A stretch of 39,790 nt of DNA from Micavibrio sp. (GTDB lineage Bacteria > Pseudomonadota > Alphaproteobacteria > Micavibrionales > Micavibrionaceae), in the NCBI GenBank assembly GCA_030824805.1, contig JAPJRC010000014.1:1-39790 (forward strand), in the 5' to 3' direction. The notes below the pieces were generated by a model. That model was given only the letters and a program-made list of their open reading frames with translations. It made no database searches and was not told the origin of the DNA. Of the stretch, positions 5,898 through 14,610 are shown piece after piece (the first letter of the stretch is position 1; every line of letters begins with the position of its first letter). The position numbers were made by a program, and so were the translations under genes.

Positions 5898-7490
5898 TTA
5901 TTTCTTGTCCGACTTCAGGCGCAAGGCGACGAAGCGCACATCCCCGCCGCGGTTGACGAGAAGCAGGACAGAAGATTTGCCCGATTTTTCGGCCTTCTGG
6001 ATTGTCTCGGCCGCCGCTTGCGGCGTGTCGACTTTCTCTTGCGCGATTTCGACGATCACATCGCCCGCAGTGAGGCCTTTCGTTGCCGCCTCGCCTTTTG
6101 GATCCAGCTTGAGCACAACAACGCCATCAACGTCATCGGGCACGCTGAACTGCTTGCGCGAGGTCTCGCTAAGTGAGCCTACGGTTGCGCCGACCAGAGG
6201 CAATTCCTTACCCGTGGCCTGCGCCGGTTTTTCCTCGGCAGGACCGTTATCGGAGAGCAGGCCGGACTCTTCGGCTTTCTCGAGCTCACCCACCTTGATT
6301 TTGGCGGTCTTCTCTTTGCCGCCGCGCCAGAACTTTAGCTCCACCGTTTTTTCGATGGGTGTTTCCGCGACGATACGGGGAAGGTTGCGCATGGCGTTGA
6401 CCTGCTTGCCGTCGAATTCGGTGATCACGTCGCCCGGTTCCAGCTTGGCTTTCTCGGCAGGACCGCCAGGCGTGATGGAGGCCACGAGGGCACCATGATG
6501 ACCTTCGATGCCGAGGCTTTCTGCAATCTCTTCCGTGACGCTCTGGATGCGGACGCCGATCCAGCCGCGGCGTGTTTTGCCGTACTCGATCAACTGGCCG
6601 ATGACGGATTTCGCCATGTTGGACGGAATGGCAAAGCCGATACCGACCGAACCGCCCGAGGGTGAGAAGATCGCGGTGTTGATGCCGATCACTTCGCCTT
6701 GCAGGTCGAACATCGGGCCGCCGGAGTTACCACGGTTGATCGAAGCATCCGTCTGGATGAAATCGTCGTACTGGCCCGCATTGATGTCGCGCTGCTGGGC
6801 GGAGATTATACCCGCCGTCACCGTGCCGCCAAGGCCGAAAGGATTGCCGATAGCGAGAACCCAGTCGCCCACGCGCATCTTGTCGGAATCGCCAAACTTA
6901 ACCGCGGTGAGTTTTTTGTCCTCGACAGGAACCTGAAGGACCGCAAGGTCCATCTTCTCGTCCTTGCCGATGATCTTGGCAACGAGCGTCGTGTCATCGC
7001 CGAACGTCACGCGCACTTCATCCGCGTCCTTGATGACGTGGTTGTTGGTGACGACATAGCCTTTTTCCGCATCGATCACGAAACCGGAGCCGAGCGACGC
7101 CGGCGGAATGGCAGGCTCGCCGCCGCCCTGTCCTTGACCGTGACGGTTCAGGAACTCTTCAAAGAAATCCTGGAACGGAGAGCCGGGCGGAAGTTGCGGC
7201 ATTTCGGGGAGGGCTTCGTTGCCTTCACCGCCGCCAAGATCATCACCGCCGTCTATCTCTGCGTTGGCGACTTTCAGCGTCGAAGAAATATTCACAACGG
7301 CGGGCAACAGGTCGTGCGCGATGTCCGCGAAGGTTGCCGGCGCGCCGGGCGGAATGGGAGATGTTTTGCTTTCGGGCTTTGCCACTTTTTCAACCGGGGC
7401 GGCTGCTTCGTCTTTCGCGTGACAAAGAGCGGGTACGGAAGCGGCTGCGAGAAGAGCGATAACGGTAACAACACTGAGGGATTTGCGCAT
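5898..7490 (-). CDS. degP: Periplasmic Do-family serine protease with two PDZ domains
   Basis: HtrA/DegP-type protease and chaperone that degrades misfolded envelope proteins. The 530 residues start with a signal peptide (MRKSLSVVTVIALLAAASVPALCHA). The trypsin-like catalytic triad is visible as His151 (VTNNHVI), Asp181 (KMDLAVL) and Ser256 (NRGNSGGPM). Two PDZ domains follow (RGWIGVRIQSV near 306 and a second from about 420). A Gly/Asp-rich loop (about 78-130) precedes the protease core. The ATG at 7490 is chosen because AAAGG lies about 7 nt upstream and a clean signal peptide follows; an in-frame TTG at 7508 lacks this. It follows hflC after 160 nt, the common hflK-hflC-degP order. Confidence 0.94.
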   Translation of the reverse strand: MRKSLSVVTVIALLAAASVPALCHAKDEAAAPVEKVAKPESKTSPIPPGAPATFADIAHDLLPAVVNISSTLKVANAEIDGGDDLGGGEGNEALPEMPQLPPGSPFQDFFEEFLNRHGQGQGGGEPAIPPASLGSGFVIDAEKGYVVTNNHVIKDADEVRVTFGDDTTLVAKIIGKDEKMDLAVLQVPVEDKKLTAVKFGDSDKMRVGDWVLAIGNPFGLGGTVTAGIISAQQRDINAGQYDDFIQTDASINRGNSGGPMFDLQGEVIGINTAIFSPSGGSVGIGFAIPSNMAKSVIGQLIEYGKTRRGWIGVRIQSVTEEIAESLGIEGHHGALVASITPGGPAEKAKLEPGDVITEFDGKQVNAMRNLPRIVAETPIEKTVELKFWRGGKEKTAKIKVGELEKAEESGLLSDNGPAEEKPAQATGKELPLVGATVGSLSETSRKQFSVPDDVDGVVVLKLDPKGEAATKGLTAGDVIVEIAQEKVDTPQAAAETIQKAEKSGKSSVLLLVNRGGDVRFVALRLKSDKK

Positions 7491-7650
7491 ATCTATGCCT
7501 TTGAACAATATGATGGTCCACTTACTCTAGGGGGCTGCGTGTCATCGGTCAACGGGACGGATTTGCCTACCCCTTACCCATAATCATGGGAAGCGGTTGT
7601 GGCGCAAAAATGGCGTTTTGCGGGAAAGGTGATGACGTTCGCTTAAAGCT

Positions 7651-8655
7651 TTACTGGCGGTTGCCGAAATACCGGAAGAAGTCGGAGTCCGGTGACAGGA
7701 TCAGGCGTGTTTCCGGATCGCCCAGCGTGTTCTTGTAAGCTTCCATGGAGCGCATGAAAGCATAGAACTCTTTATCCTTGTTAAAGGACTCGGCGTAGAT
7801 CTGGATCGCTTCCTTGTCTCCGGAACCGCGGATGATCTGTGCGTCGCGTTCGGCGTTTGCCAGGATAACGGTGCGTTCCTTTTCCGCCGTGGCACGGATT
7901 TCGAGCGCCAGCTGTTCGCCTTTGGAACGTGTTTCCGTTGCGCGTTCCGTCATTTCCGAAATCATACGGCGCACCGTGGAATCGCGCAGAGCTTCTCCAA
8001 GGTCTGCCCGGACGATGCGGACATCGACAACTTCGATGCCCAGTTTGTCTTCCTTGATCTTGCCGTTCAGACGCGCGTTGATTTCGGTCATAACGCGCGT
8101 GCGGTCTTTGGACAGAAGTTCTTTCAGCGTGGTTTTACCGAGAACGGTGCGCGTCGCTTCGTCGATGATGCTCTCGATACGCTTGTTGGCGTTGTCGACG
8201 GAGCCCAGTGTCTTCATGAACTGCAACGGATCGTTGATGCGGTAGCGCGCGTAGGAATCAACGATGATCGGCTCGCCCGATACGTTGTCGATTGGCGGAA
8301 TGACGATTTCGTCTTTCTTCCCTGTTTCCAGAGGGCTTGCTTCCGCGTCTTCGCTTCCGGCCGTTTCTGCAACGACCTTGTCAATCGTGCGCTCTTCGGG
8401 GCGCGTGATCAGGCTCGATGCGATAACCATCTGCTCTGGCGCAGGGTCGACCGAGAGGATGCGGCGGTCGAAGTAACGCACTTCCTGAATGAGCGGCACT
8501 TTGAAATGCAGGCCGGGTTCACGTAGATCGCCAACCGGCTGGCCCAACTGGAGAACGATAGCCTGTTGTGTCTGGTCGACCACGAAAAGGGCTTGCGAAG
8601 CGCCTATCAATATCGCGCCAAGGGCAAAGAAGATCAGGGTGAGTTTGTTGCTCAT
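7651..8655 (-). CDS. hflC: HflC, band-7/SPFH-domain subunit of the FtsH modulator complex
   Basis: Membrane-anchored SPFH protein that with HflK surrounds FtsH and tunes degradation of membrane proteins. The 334 residues have an N-terminal membrane segment (about 5-25), then the SPFH core (FVVDQTQQAIVLQLGQP, GLHFKVPL), and the helical C-terminal region (IVRADLGEALRDSTVRRMISEM). A stretch at about residues 80-127, rich in Glu, Pro and Ser, sits inside the SPFH core between DPAPEQMVIAS and GEPIIVDSYARYRI. These two parts are nearly adjacent in the HflC proteins I know. The ATG lies immediately after the hflK stop codon. Confidence 0.94.
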   Translation of the reverse strand: MSNKLTLIFFALGAILIGASQALFVVDQTQQAIVLQLGQPVGDLREPGLHFKVPLIQEVRYFDRRILSVDPAPEQMVIASSLITRPEERTIDKVVAETAGSEDAEASPLETGKKDEIVIPPIDNVSGEPIIVDSYARYRINDPLQFMKTLGSVDNANKRIESIIDEATRTVLGKTTLKELLSKDRTRVMTEINARLNGKIKEDKLGIEVVDVRIVRADLGEALRDSTVRRMISEMTERATETRSKGEQLALEIRATAEKERTVILANAERDAQIIRGSGDKEAIQIYAESFNKDKEFYAFMRSMEAYKNTLGDPETRLILSPDSDFFRYFGNRQ

Positions 8656-8656
8656 G

Positions 8657-9871
8657 TTACTGGGCCTTGTTGCTGTTGGTGTTTGCGCCGGTGTCTTTCG
8701 GCTCCGCCTTAGGGCGGCTGAGTTCGTTCAGCGGCAGGTAGGGAACGACGCCCTGTTTGCCGTTGTCATCCAGAATGATTTTCTGGGCGTTCTTGAGAAC
8801 GGATTCCATGGTTTCGATATACATACGTTCCTTGGTCACGTCCTGACCGGACTGGTATGCGCTCAAAACGGAATTGAAGCGGTCGGCATCACCGGTCGCG
8901 CGTGCGATGGCGGATTGCTTGTACGCTTCGGCTTCCTGCGTTACACGTGTGGCCGCGCCTCGCGCTTTCGGAATAATGTCTTCACGGTAGGCCTGCGCGC
9001 GGTTCTGCACGTCTTCGGCATCCTGCTTGGCGGATTGCACATCCTGGAACGCGCTTTGTACATCGGGGTGCACTTCGGCGGAATTGATCAGGACCTGCGT
9101 GATGTTGATCCCCGATTTATAATCGTTGAGGATTTTTTGCATGATCGTCTTGGCCTGATCGGCCACGGCGCCACGCTCTGTCGTAATGATAGAGAACATG
9201 CGCGTCTGGCCCACAACTTCGCGGATGGCGGACTGTGCCGCCTTGCGCAATGTGTTTTCCGGGTTTTCGATATTAAAGACGAAATCTTCGGCCGAAGAGA
9301 TGTTCCACTGGATGACGAAATCGAGATCGACGATGTTAAAGTCGGACGTCAGCATCAGGCTTTCTTCGGGAACATCGCGGCCCGCGCCGGTGTTGCGGCC
9401 GCTCGGCGCGACCTGGCTGAACCCGATATTCATGGTGCGGATCTGGTTGACGTTGAATTTGTTCATCGTCTCGATCGGGGCGGGCAGGCGGTAATTCAGA
9501 CCTGTCGTGTCCACCGTCTTTTGCCAGGCGCCGAAACGCTGGATCACGGCGTGCTCTCCCGGATTAATCGTATAAAAACCGCTGGCGAGCCACAAAAGCA
9601 CGAGCGCACCGGCGCCGAGCAGGATGGCTTTACCGCCGCCGAAATCGCCGGGGAGAAAACCTTTCATGCCGCCTTGCAGGCGGGCAAGGATATCGTCCAG
9701 ATCCGGTTGTTCCGGGCCGCGTCCGCCGCCGTAAGGGCCGCGACCGCCACCATTGTCGTTGCCGCCGGAACCCCATGGGTTTTTGCGACCGCCACCATTG
9801 TTACCGCCCGATGATCCGCCGCTTACCCAAGGGTTGCGCGGTTTGTTTCCATCGTTTTCGTCCCAAGGCAT
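8657..9871 (-). CDS. hflK: HflK, band-7/SPFH-domain subunit of the FtsH modulator complex
   Basis: Partner of HflC. The 404 residues open with a long Gly/Asn-rich cytoplasmic tail (about residues 8-50, with repeated PWGSGG and GGGRGP), then one membrane segment (AILLGAGALVLLWLASGFYTI, about 84-104), the SPFH domain (NPGEHAVIQRFGAW), and a C-terminal helical region. The N-terminal Gly-rich tail is typical of HflK. AGGAA lies 8 nt before the ATG. hflK and hflC are separated by a single base, so they form one transcriptional unit that probably includes degP. Confidence 0.95.
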   Translation of the reverse strand: MPWDENDGNKPRNPWVSGGSSGGNNGGGRKNPWGSGGNDNGGGRGPYGGGRGPEQPDLDDILARLQGGMKGFLPGDFGGGKAILLGAGALVLLWLASGFYTINPGEHAVIQRFGAWQKTVDTTGLNYRLPAPIETMNKFNVNQIRTMNIGFSQVAPSGRNTGAGRDVPEESLMLTSDFNIVDLDFVIQWNISSAEDFVFNIENPENTLRKAAQSAIREVVGQTRMFSIITTERGAVADQAKTIMQKILNDYKSGINITQVLINSAEVHPDVQSAFQDVQSAKQDAEDVQNRAQAYREDIIPKARGAATRVTQEAEAYKQSAIARATGDADRFNSVLSAYQSGQDVTKERMYIETMESVLKNAQKIILDDNGKQGVVPYLPLNELSRPKAEPKDTGANTNSNKAQ

Positions 9872-9968
9872 AGCGTATTTCCTGTAATCCGATTCTTATT
9901 GCGTGAGTGCGTTTAATGCTGAATAACAATAGCGGCTTTTTATAGGCAGGGACAAATCATTTAAACCC

Positions 9969-11012
9969 ATGAGCGACGATCTTCGGGATAAAATTCTGGC
10001 CGCGCTTTCCACCGTTAAAACGGGGGATGGCGATGTCGTTTCACTCGGTATGGTGAGCGGGCTTCAGATCGGCGCGGACAGAAGCGTTTTCTTCGCGCTC
10101 GAAGTCGATCCCGCCAAAGGCACATCCCTTGAGCCGTTGCGCAGGGAAGCTGAACAGGCCGTAAAATCTATTTCCGGAATAAAGGATGTCGGCGTTGTCC
10201 TCACGGCCGAACGGGAAGGGGGGGGCGAGCCCGATCCGCACGGTATGAAAAAGAACCCGCCGCTGAAAATTGCCGCGCGCAATATTATTGCGGTGGGCAG
10301 CGGCAAGGGCGGCGTCGGCAAATCGACGGTCGCGTTCAACCTGGCACATGCGTTTTCCAAGCTCGGGAAAAAAGTCGCGCTTCTGGACGCCGATATTTAC
10401 GGACCGTCTGTGCCGAGGCTTTCTGGCCTGTCGGGCAAAAAACCTGTCACAAATGATTCCGGAAAAATCGTGCCGCTCGAAGCGCACGGGCTGAAACTCA
10501 TGTCGATCGGTTTTCTGGTAGAGGAAGAGAAGCCGATGATATGGCGCGGCCCGATGGTGCAGACCGCGTTCTATCAAATGCTGCGCGATGTTGCCTGGGT
10601 GGAAAACGAAACGGACTCTCTCGATTTCCTGATCATCGATATGCCGCCCGGAACAGGCGATGTGCAGCTCACGCTCGCGCAGAAGATCGAAGCGACGGGC
10701 GCGGTGATTGTCAGCACCCCGCAGGACCTTGCCTTGATCGATGCGCGCAAAGCTGTTGCAATGTTTGAGAAGACCAATGTCAAAGTATTGGGATTGATCG
10801 AAAATATGTCAACCTATGTCTGCCCGAATTGCGGTCATGAGGACCATGTTTTCGGCCATGGCGGCGCACGCGAAGAGGCATCGAAACGCAACGTCCCCTT
10901 TTTGGGTGAGGTGCCTCTAAACGGTGAAATCCGTGCGGATTCTGACAATGGTTTGCCGGTCAGAATGCCGGTCTATACCGCCATTGCCGAAGCGCTCCTC
11001 AAGGCGCTTTAA
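9969..11012 (+). CDS. mrp: Mrp/ApbC/NBP35-type iron-sulfur cluster carrier ATPase
   Basis: P-loop ATPase that carries and transfers Fe-S clusters to target proteins. The 347 residues have an N-terminal MIP18/DUF59 domain (about 1-80), a deviant Walker A (VGSGKGGVGKST, about 106-117), switch motifs (LLDADIYGPSVPRL and DMPPGTGDVQL), and the cluster-binding CPNCG near residues 285-289. The gene is divergent from hflK with a 97-nt gap. The ribosome-binding site before the ATG is poor. It ends in a typical EALLKAL. Confidence 0.94.
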   Translation: MSDDLRDKILAALSTVKTGDGDVVSLGMVSGLQIGADRSVFFALEVDPAKGTSLEPLRREAEQAVKSISGIKDVGVVLTAEREGGGEPDPHGMKKNPPLKIAARNIIAVGSGKGGVGKSTVAFNLAHAFSKLGKKVALLDADIYGPSVPRLSGLSGKKPVTNDSGKIVPLEAHGLKLMSIGFLVEEEKPMIWRGPMVQTAFYQMLRDVAWVENETDSLDFLIIDMPPGTGDVQLTLAQKIEATGAVIVSTPQDLALIDARKAVAMFEKTNVKVLGLIENMSTYVCPNCGHEDHVFGHGGAREEASKRNVPFLGEVPLNGEIRADSDNGLPVRMPVYTAIAEALLKAL

Positions 11013-11157
11013 CCATTGCGGACTCTGCGTCTCGTAAATCGAAATCTTAATCTTCGTTAAAATCTTAATTCGAAACGCACGGTTTTTGGACCTGTGTTTT
11101 CCTTTGCTTTCAAGCGGCATTTTGGGTTATGACAAGATAACAATTAGGGAGTGTGTT

Positions 11158-11709
11158 ATGTCTGATAAGCCAAAAACAAAGGCAACCGTGGGCGAAATAT
11201 TTGCGGCGGTAAGCGGCATTATCACGGAAGGTGCCAACCTCTGCAAGCAGGGTATGAAGATCAATGACCACCCGGTGTCCGCGCTCGCCAGTGACGGCGC
11301 GATGAAATTGTGGGATGCCAAATACACGGCGATCAACCGTCCCAACAGAACGCCGGAAGATCAGGACTGTTTTGTAAAACCGCTTTTGAAGTTCCTCGAG
11401 GCTTCCCTGCCGGTTCTGGAAAAACACAAAACGCTCGGCAACGTCGCCAAGATCAGCGAGCATGTTGCTGAAATTCTGGAAAACGAATCCAGCGCAGCAC
11501 CACGTGCCTATGCGGCCTTCAAGGATGGCGGTCTTCTGGCCAAACCGTTCAAAGCGGATTATACAGCGAAAGAAGAGCCTGAGGTTTCGGCAGATCCGGA
11601 TGATATCGCGCTGGAGCTCGCCGCAGATGAGCCTGCGCCGAAAGCAAACAGAGGGCCTGTGAAAGCGAAAGCTGCTGCGCCATCCCCTTCGCCTGCATTT
11701 GCGGCTTAG
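11158..11709 (+). CDS. Unknown protein with Ala/Pro-rich tail
   Basis: Product of 183 residues, no recognised family. The N-terminal half is mixed and probably helical (VGEIFAAVSGIITEGANLCKQG, then LKFLEASLPVLEKHKTL). The last third is low-complexity and rich in Ala, Pro, Glu and Lys. There is no signal peptide and no membrane segment. The ATG is supported by AGGGAG 6 nt upstream. A promoter-like pair TTGCTT-17 nt-TTATGA lies shortly before it (about 11107-11135). It converges on folA, overlapping its end by 4 nt. Confidence 0.65.
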   Translation: MSDKPKTKATVGEIFAAVSGIITEGANLCKQGMKINDHPVSALASDGAMKLWDAKYTAINRPNRTPEDQDCFVKPLLKFLEASLPVLEKHKTLGNVAKISEHVAEILENESSAAPRAYAAFKDGGLLAKPFKADYTAKEEPEVSADPDDIALELAADEPAPKANRGPVKAKAAAPSPSPAFAA

Positions 11710-12194
11710 TTTTTAACAAAAGTCAGGAAACTGAATCCCTCGCGGTCGTCGCGGGATTCTTCCACCCATTCCGTTCCCAGCACAGGGAAGAACGCATCGC
11801 CTTCGGGTGATTGGTGGACGCGTGTCAGGTAAATTTTATTCGCGAGGCCCGATTCAATCGCCTGCGCGTAAATCTGCCCGCCGCCTACGATGCAGATCTC
11901 CTCCGCGTCTGTCTTGGCCGCCTGATCCACCGCCTCTGCCAGATCCTTGCATGTAAGGGCGCCGGCGTGCTGGTAATTTTTTCGCGAAATAATGATGTTC
12001 ACGCGCCCAGGCAGCGGTTTGCCGAGGCTTGCCAGAATGCTTTCAAAGGTTTTCCGCCCCATGATGCAGGGCTTGCCCATCGTTACGGCCTTGAAATGTT
12101 TGAAATCTTCGGCGATATGCCAAGGCATGGCGTTGTCCTTGCCGATCACATTGTTGTCGGCGGCCGCCACGACGAGGGAAATAACAGGTTTCAT
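11706..12194 (-). CDS. folA: Dihydrofolate reductase
   Basis: Reduces dihydrofolate to tetrahydrofolate with NADPH, regenerating the folate that thymidylate synthase oxidises. The 162 residues fit the chromosomal family: MKPVISLVVAAADNNVIGK, MPWHIAEDFKHFK with the active-site acid Asp29, GKPCIMGRKTFESI, and VGGGQIYAQAI. thyA lies nearby on the same strand (13640-14434), with two genes between. In many alphaproteobacteria thyA and folA adjoin just upstream of hflK; here that block is split by inserted genes. Confidence 0.95.
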   Translation of the reverse strand: MKPVISLVVAAADNNVIGKDNAMPWHIAEDFKHFKAVTMGKPCIMGRKTFESILASLGKPLPGRVNIIISRKNYQHAGALTCKDLAEAVDQAAKTDAEEICIVGGGQIYAQAIESGLANKIYLTRVHQSPEGDAFFPVLGTEWVEESRDDREGFSFLTFVKN

Positions 12195-12296
12195 GGTTTC
12201 TGATTACAGTAATGGGCGGACACCCACAACCGCTATTGACGATTTTCATAACTTAAATTAGAGAAGTTATATAGAGTTTGTTTCAGGGGGATGTAA

Positions 12297-13223
12297 ATGG
12301 GGTCGCGTTCGCGGGTTATCACCTCGCTATTCGCTTTCCAGAGCCGGGAGGAATATGAGAACTCCGGGCGCCTGACGTACAACCCGCGCAAAGACGCCGA
12401 CCGCAATTTCCTCGACGACCTATGCTATGAAATCCACGATTTGCCGACCATACAGGCTGCGGTAGAACGCACACCGCGCCTTTCGACGATGCCGATCTAT
12501 TCCTCCTATCGCCACAACGGGAATTTCGGCAGTTATTCATCCCGCGGCGTTGAAATCAACATGGCGATGCACAACAGGGAGAGCCGCGAAAGCTATTTCG
12601 AAGCGCAACTGACGACCCTGCCGCACGAACTCCGTCACGGATATCAGGACGCGCGTGGTTGCATGAAGCTGGTGGAAGACCCGCGCGTTCAGCCGCATCT
12701 GGAAGACCATATTCTTTTTGACCGCGTAATCGAGGCGGATGCTACGGCCTTCAGCCTTACTGTGATGTACGAGCTTTTGTTGCTGCACGGGCGCGAAGAG
12801 CCTCTCAACCGTGCGTGGGAAGTGCATCGCGGATCGGTGGAGGCGTATTGGAATGTTGCCGGATATGACAGCAACACGCACTGGAACGGCGCAGCCGCGC
12901 AGGCCGCGTTCGATGCATATTTCCTGAACGACAACAGCGAACGTTTGAAGGGTTACGATCTCAAACTCTGCGAAGAATTCTTCCGTGCGGCGGAAGAAGG
13001 CGAAAAGGCGCAGGCGGTGCGTGTGCCTAGCCATTTCCGTCAGGATCTGTTCGCCGATTACATGAAACCGATTTCAAAAATGCCGTTCATGTCCAAAAGC
13101 GGCAATATCATCGAACGCAACCACTATCGTCCCGAAAGCTGCGGCTGCGTGATGAGCAATCTCGCGCCGGAAACGCAGGACTTTATCGAGCGCTCCCGGC
13201 GGCTGTGTTTCCGGGTGGGATAA
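12297..13223 (+). CDS. Putative zinc metallopeptidase with HExxH motif (DUF6782-like)
   Basis: Product of 308 residues. HELRH at 110-114 is a canonical HExxH zinc-peptidase motif, and IEADATAF with Glu146 is a plausible third metal ligand of the gluzincin type. This layout resembles the putative metallopeptidase family I recall as DUF6782, but that is from memory. There is no signal peptide, so it may be cytoplasmic or exported by another route. CAGGGGGA stands 5 nt before the ATG. Substrate unknown. It sits between folA (divergent) and a small membrane gene (convergent). Confidence 0.65.
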   Translation: MGSRSRVITSLFAFQSREEYENSGRLTYNPRKDADRNFLDDLCYEIHDLPTIQAAVERTPRLSTMPIYSSYRHNGNFGSYSSRGVEINMAMHNRESRESYFEAQLTTLPHELRHGYQDARGCMKLVEDPRVQPHLEDHILFDRVIEADATAFSLTVMYELLLLHGREEPLNRAWEVHRGSVEAYWNVAGYDSNTHWNGAAAQAAFDAYFLNDNSERLKGYDLKLCEEFFRAAEEGEKAQAVRVPSHFRQDLFADYMKPISKMPFMSKSGNIIERNHYRPESCGCVMSNLAPETQDFIERSRRLCFRVG

Positions 13224-13253
13224 AAAAGCAGGCTGCTAACTATATGCCGTCTG

Positions 13254-13643
13254 CTAATGCTCGGATTTTTCTTTGCGCATATAGCCTTTTAAATACATCC
13301 ATGTAAGCCATGCTGAAATAGAGCCAGCCATACCGAGCATGCCGCCATAGAAAATTAAAAACCAATTCTGCTCTATGTCCGACCATGCCTGCAAAAAAGG
13401 GAGTTCACCTATAATGAACCCAGCCACCAAGGGCGTTACAAAGATTTTTTTTAATTTATCGGATAGAACAAAATATAAAGGTAATCCTAAAAATATACTG
13501 AGAAAAAGGGTTGCAATAAATGCGCCGCCTAAAAATAGGGGGTTGAGAGTGTGTGACGTGACAGCAAGCGTAAATGTTACGGCCAAGCAGGCCGCTAAAA
13601 TAGGCAGCAAGATGTCATATGCCAGAGGTTGCTTCTGGCTCAC
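13254..13643 (-). CDS. Small four-helix membrane protein, coupled to thyA
   Basis: Product of 129 residues with about four hydrophobic segments (about 10-29, 34-56, 67-84, 94-116) and a basic tail. No family recognised. The likely start is a GTG at 13643 that overlaps the thyA stop codon as GTGA, a usual sign of translational coupling; no suitable ATG exists near the N-terminus in this frame. Base composition is more AT-rich than its neighbours, which may point to recent gain. Confidence 0.55.
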   Translation of the reverse strand: MSQKQPLAYDILLPILAACLAVTFTLAVTSHTLNPLFLGGAFIATLFLSIFLGLPLYFVLSDKLKKIFVTPLVAGFIIGELPFLQAWSDIEQNWFLIFYGGMLGMAGSISAWLTWMYLKGYMRKEKSEH

Positions 13644-14434
13644 ACAGCCACCGCACCCTTGATGTGCGGGTGTGCTTCATACCCGACCAGTTCAAAATCC
13701 TCGAATTTAAAATCAAAGATATTCTTCACATGCGGGTTCAGGTGCATTTCCGGCAGCGGGAAGAAGGAGCGGGACAACTGCTCTTTCACCTGGTCCATAT
13801 GGTTGGTGTAGATATGCGCATCGCCGAACGTGTGCACGAACTCACCGGGTTTCAGGCCGCACACCTGTGCCACCATCAAGGTAAGCAATGCGTAGGAGGC
13901 GATGTTGAACGGCACGCCGAGGAAGATATCGGCGCTGCGCTGGTAAAGCTGGCACGACAATTTTCCGTCCGCGACATAGAACTGGAAGAACGCGTGGCAG
14001 GGCGGCAGCGCCATTTTCGGAATTTCGCCCACGTTCCATGCGGAAACGATCAGGCGGCGGTCGTCCGGGTTTGTCTTGATGCGTTCGATGACGTTGGAAA
14101 TCTGATCGACCGTGTGACCGTCCGCGCAGCCCCAGCTTCTCCACTGGTGTCCGTAGACGGGGCCGAGATTGCCGTTTTCGTCGGCCCATTCGTTCCAGAT
14201 ACGCACGCCGTTATCGGTCAGGTATTTGATGTTGGTGTCGCCCGCCAGGAACCACAGCAATTCATGGACGATGGATTTCAGGTGCAGCTTTTTCGTCGTC
14301 ACCATGGGGAAGCCTTCGGAAAGGTCGAAGCGCATCTGGTGGCCGAAAACGGAGAGGGTGCCCGTGCCTGTGCGGTCTTCTTTTTTAACGCCTTCTTCGA
14401 GAACGCGGCGCATCAGGTCGTGATACTGTTTCAT
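13640..14434 (-). CDS. thyA: Thymidylate synthase
   Basis: Makes dTMP from dUMP with methylene-tetrahydrofolate. The 264 residues match the E. coli length, and the catalytic Cys is at 146 in PPCHAFFQFYV. Other family signatures are RTGTGT (21-26), YGHQWRSWG, QRSADIFLGVPFNIASYALL and HIYTNHMDQ. AGGAGGGG about 9 nt before the ATG is a strong ribosome-binding site. A small membrane gene follows with a 4-nt overlap. It works with folA in the same region. Confidence 0.97.
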   Translation of the reverse strand: MKQYHDLMRRVLEEGVKKEDRTGTGTLSVFGHQMRFDLSEGFPMVTTKKLHLKSIVHELLWFLAGDTNIKYLTDNGVRIWNEWADENGNLGPVYGHQWRSWGCADGHTVDQISNVIERIKTNPDDRRLIVSAWNVGEIPKMALPPCHAFFQFYVADGKLSCQLYQRSADIFLGVPFNIASYALLTLMVAQVCGLKPGEFVHTFGDAHIYTNHMDQVKEQLSRSFFPLPEMHLNPHVKNIFDFKFEDFELVGYEAHPHIKGAVAV

Positions 14435-14557
14435 GGATTTGCCCCTCCTGTTTCTGATATCCCATCCTAGAATGTCCTATAAGAAATGGGCCAGTGCGCG
14501 CGAAAGGAAATACACATGTTTTCGTGGCAAAGTTGGTTAACATATCTCTAGTTTTTA

Positions 14558-14586
14558 TTGACATAATATCAGGAAGCGGTTATGTT
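14558..14586 (+). promoter_or_regulatory. Predicted sigma-70-type promoter
   Basis: TTGACA (14558-14563) and TATGTT (14581-14586) are 17 nt apart. The start would fall near 14593, about 18 nt before the ATG at 14611. This supports that ATG over an in-frame start at 14494. Confidence 0.6.
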
Positions 14587-14610
14587 GCCCGCCAAAGGGT
14601 GATTGTAAAA

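Noticed and set aside
8489..9814. Plus-strand frame of 441 codons opposite hflC and hflK
   Set aside because: Antisense shadow of two certain genes; its composition is low-complexity and not protein-like.
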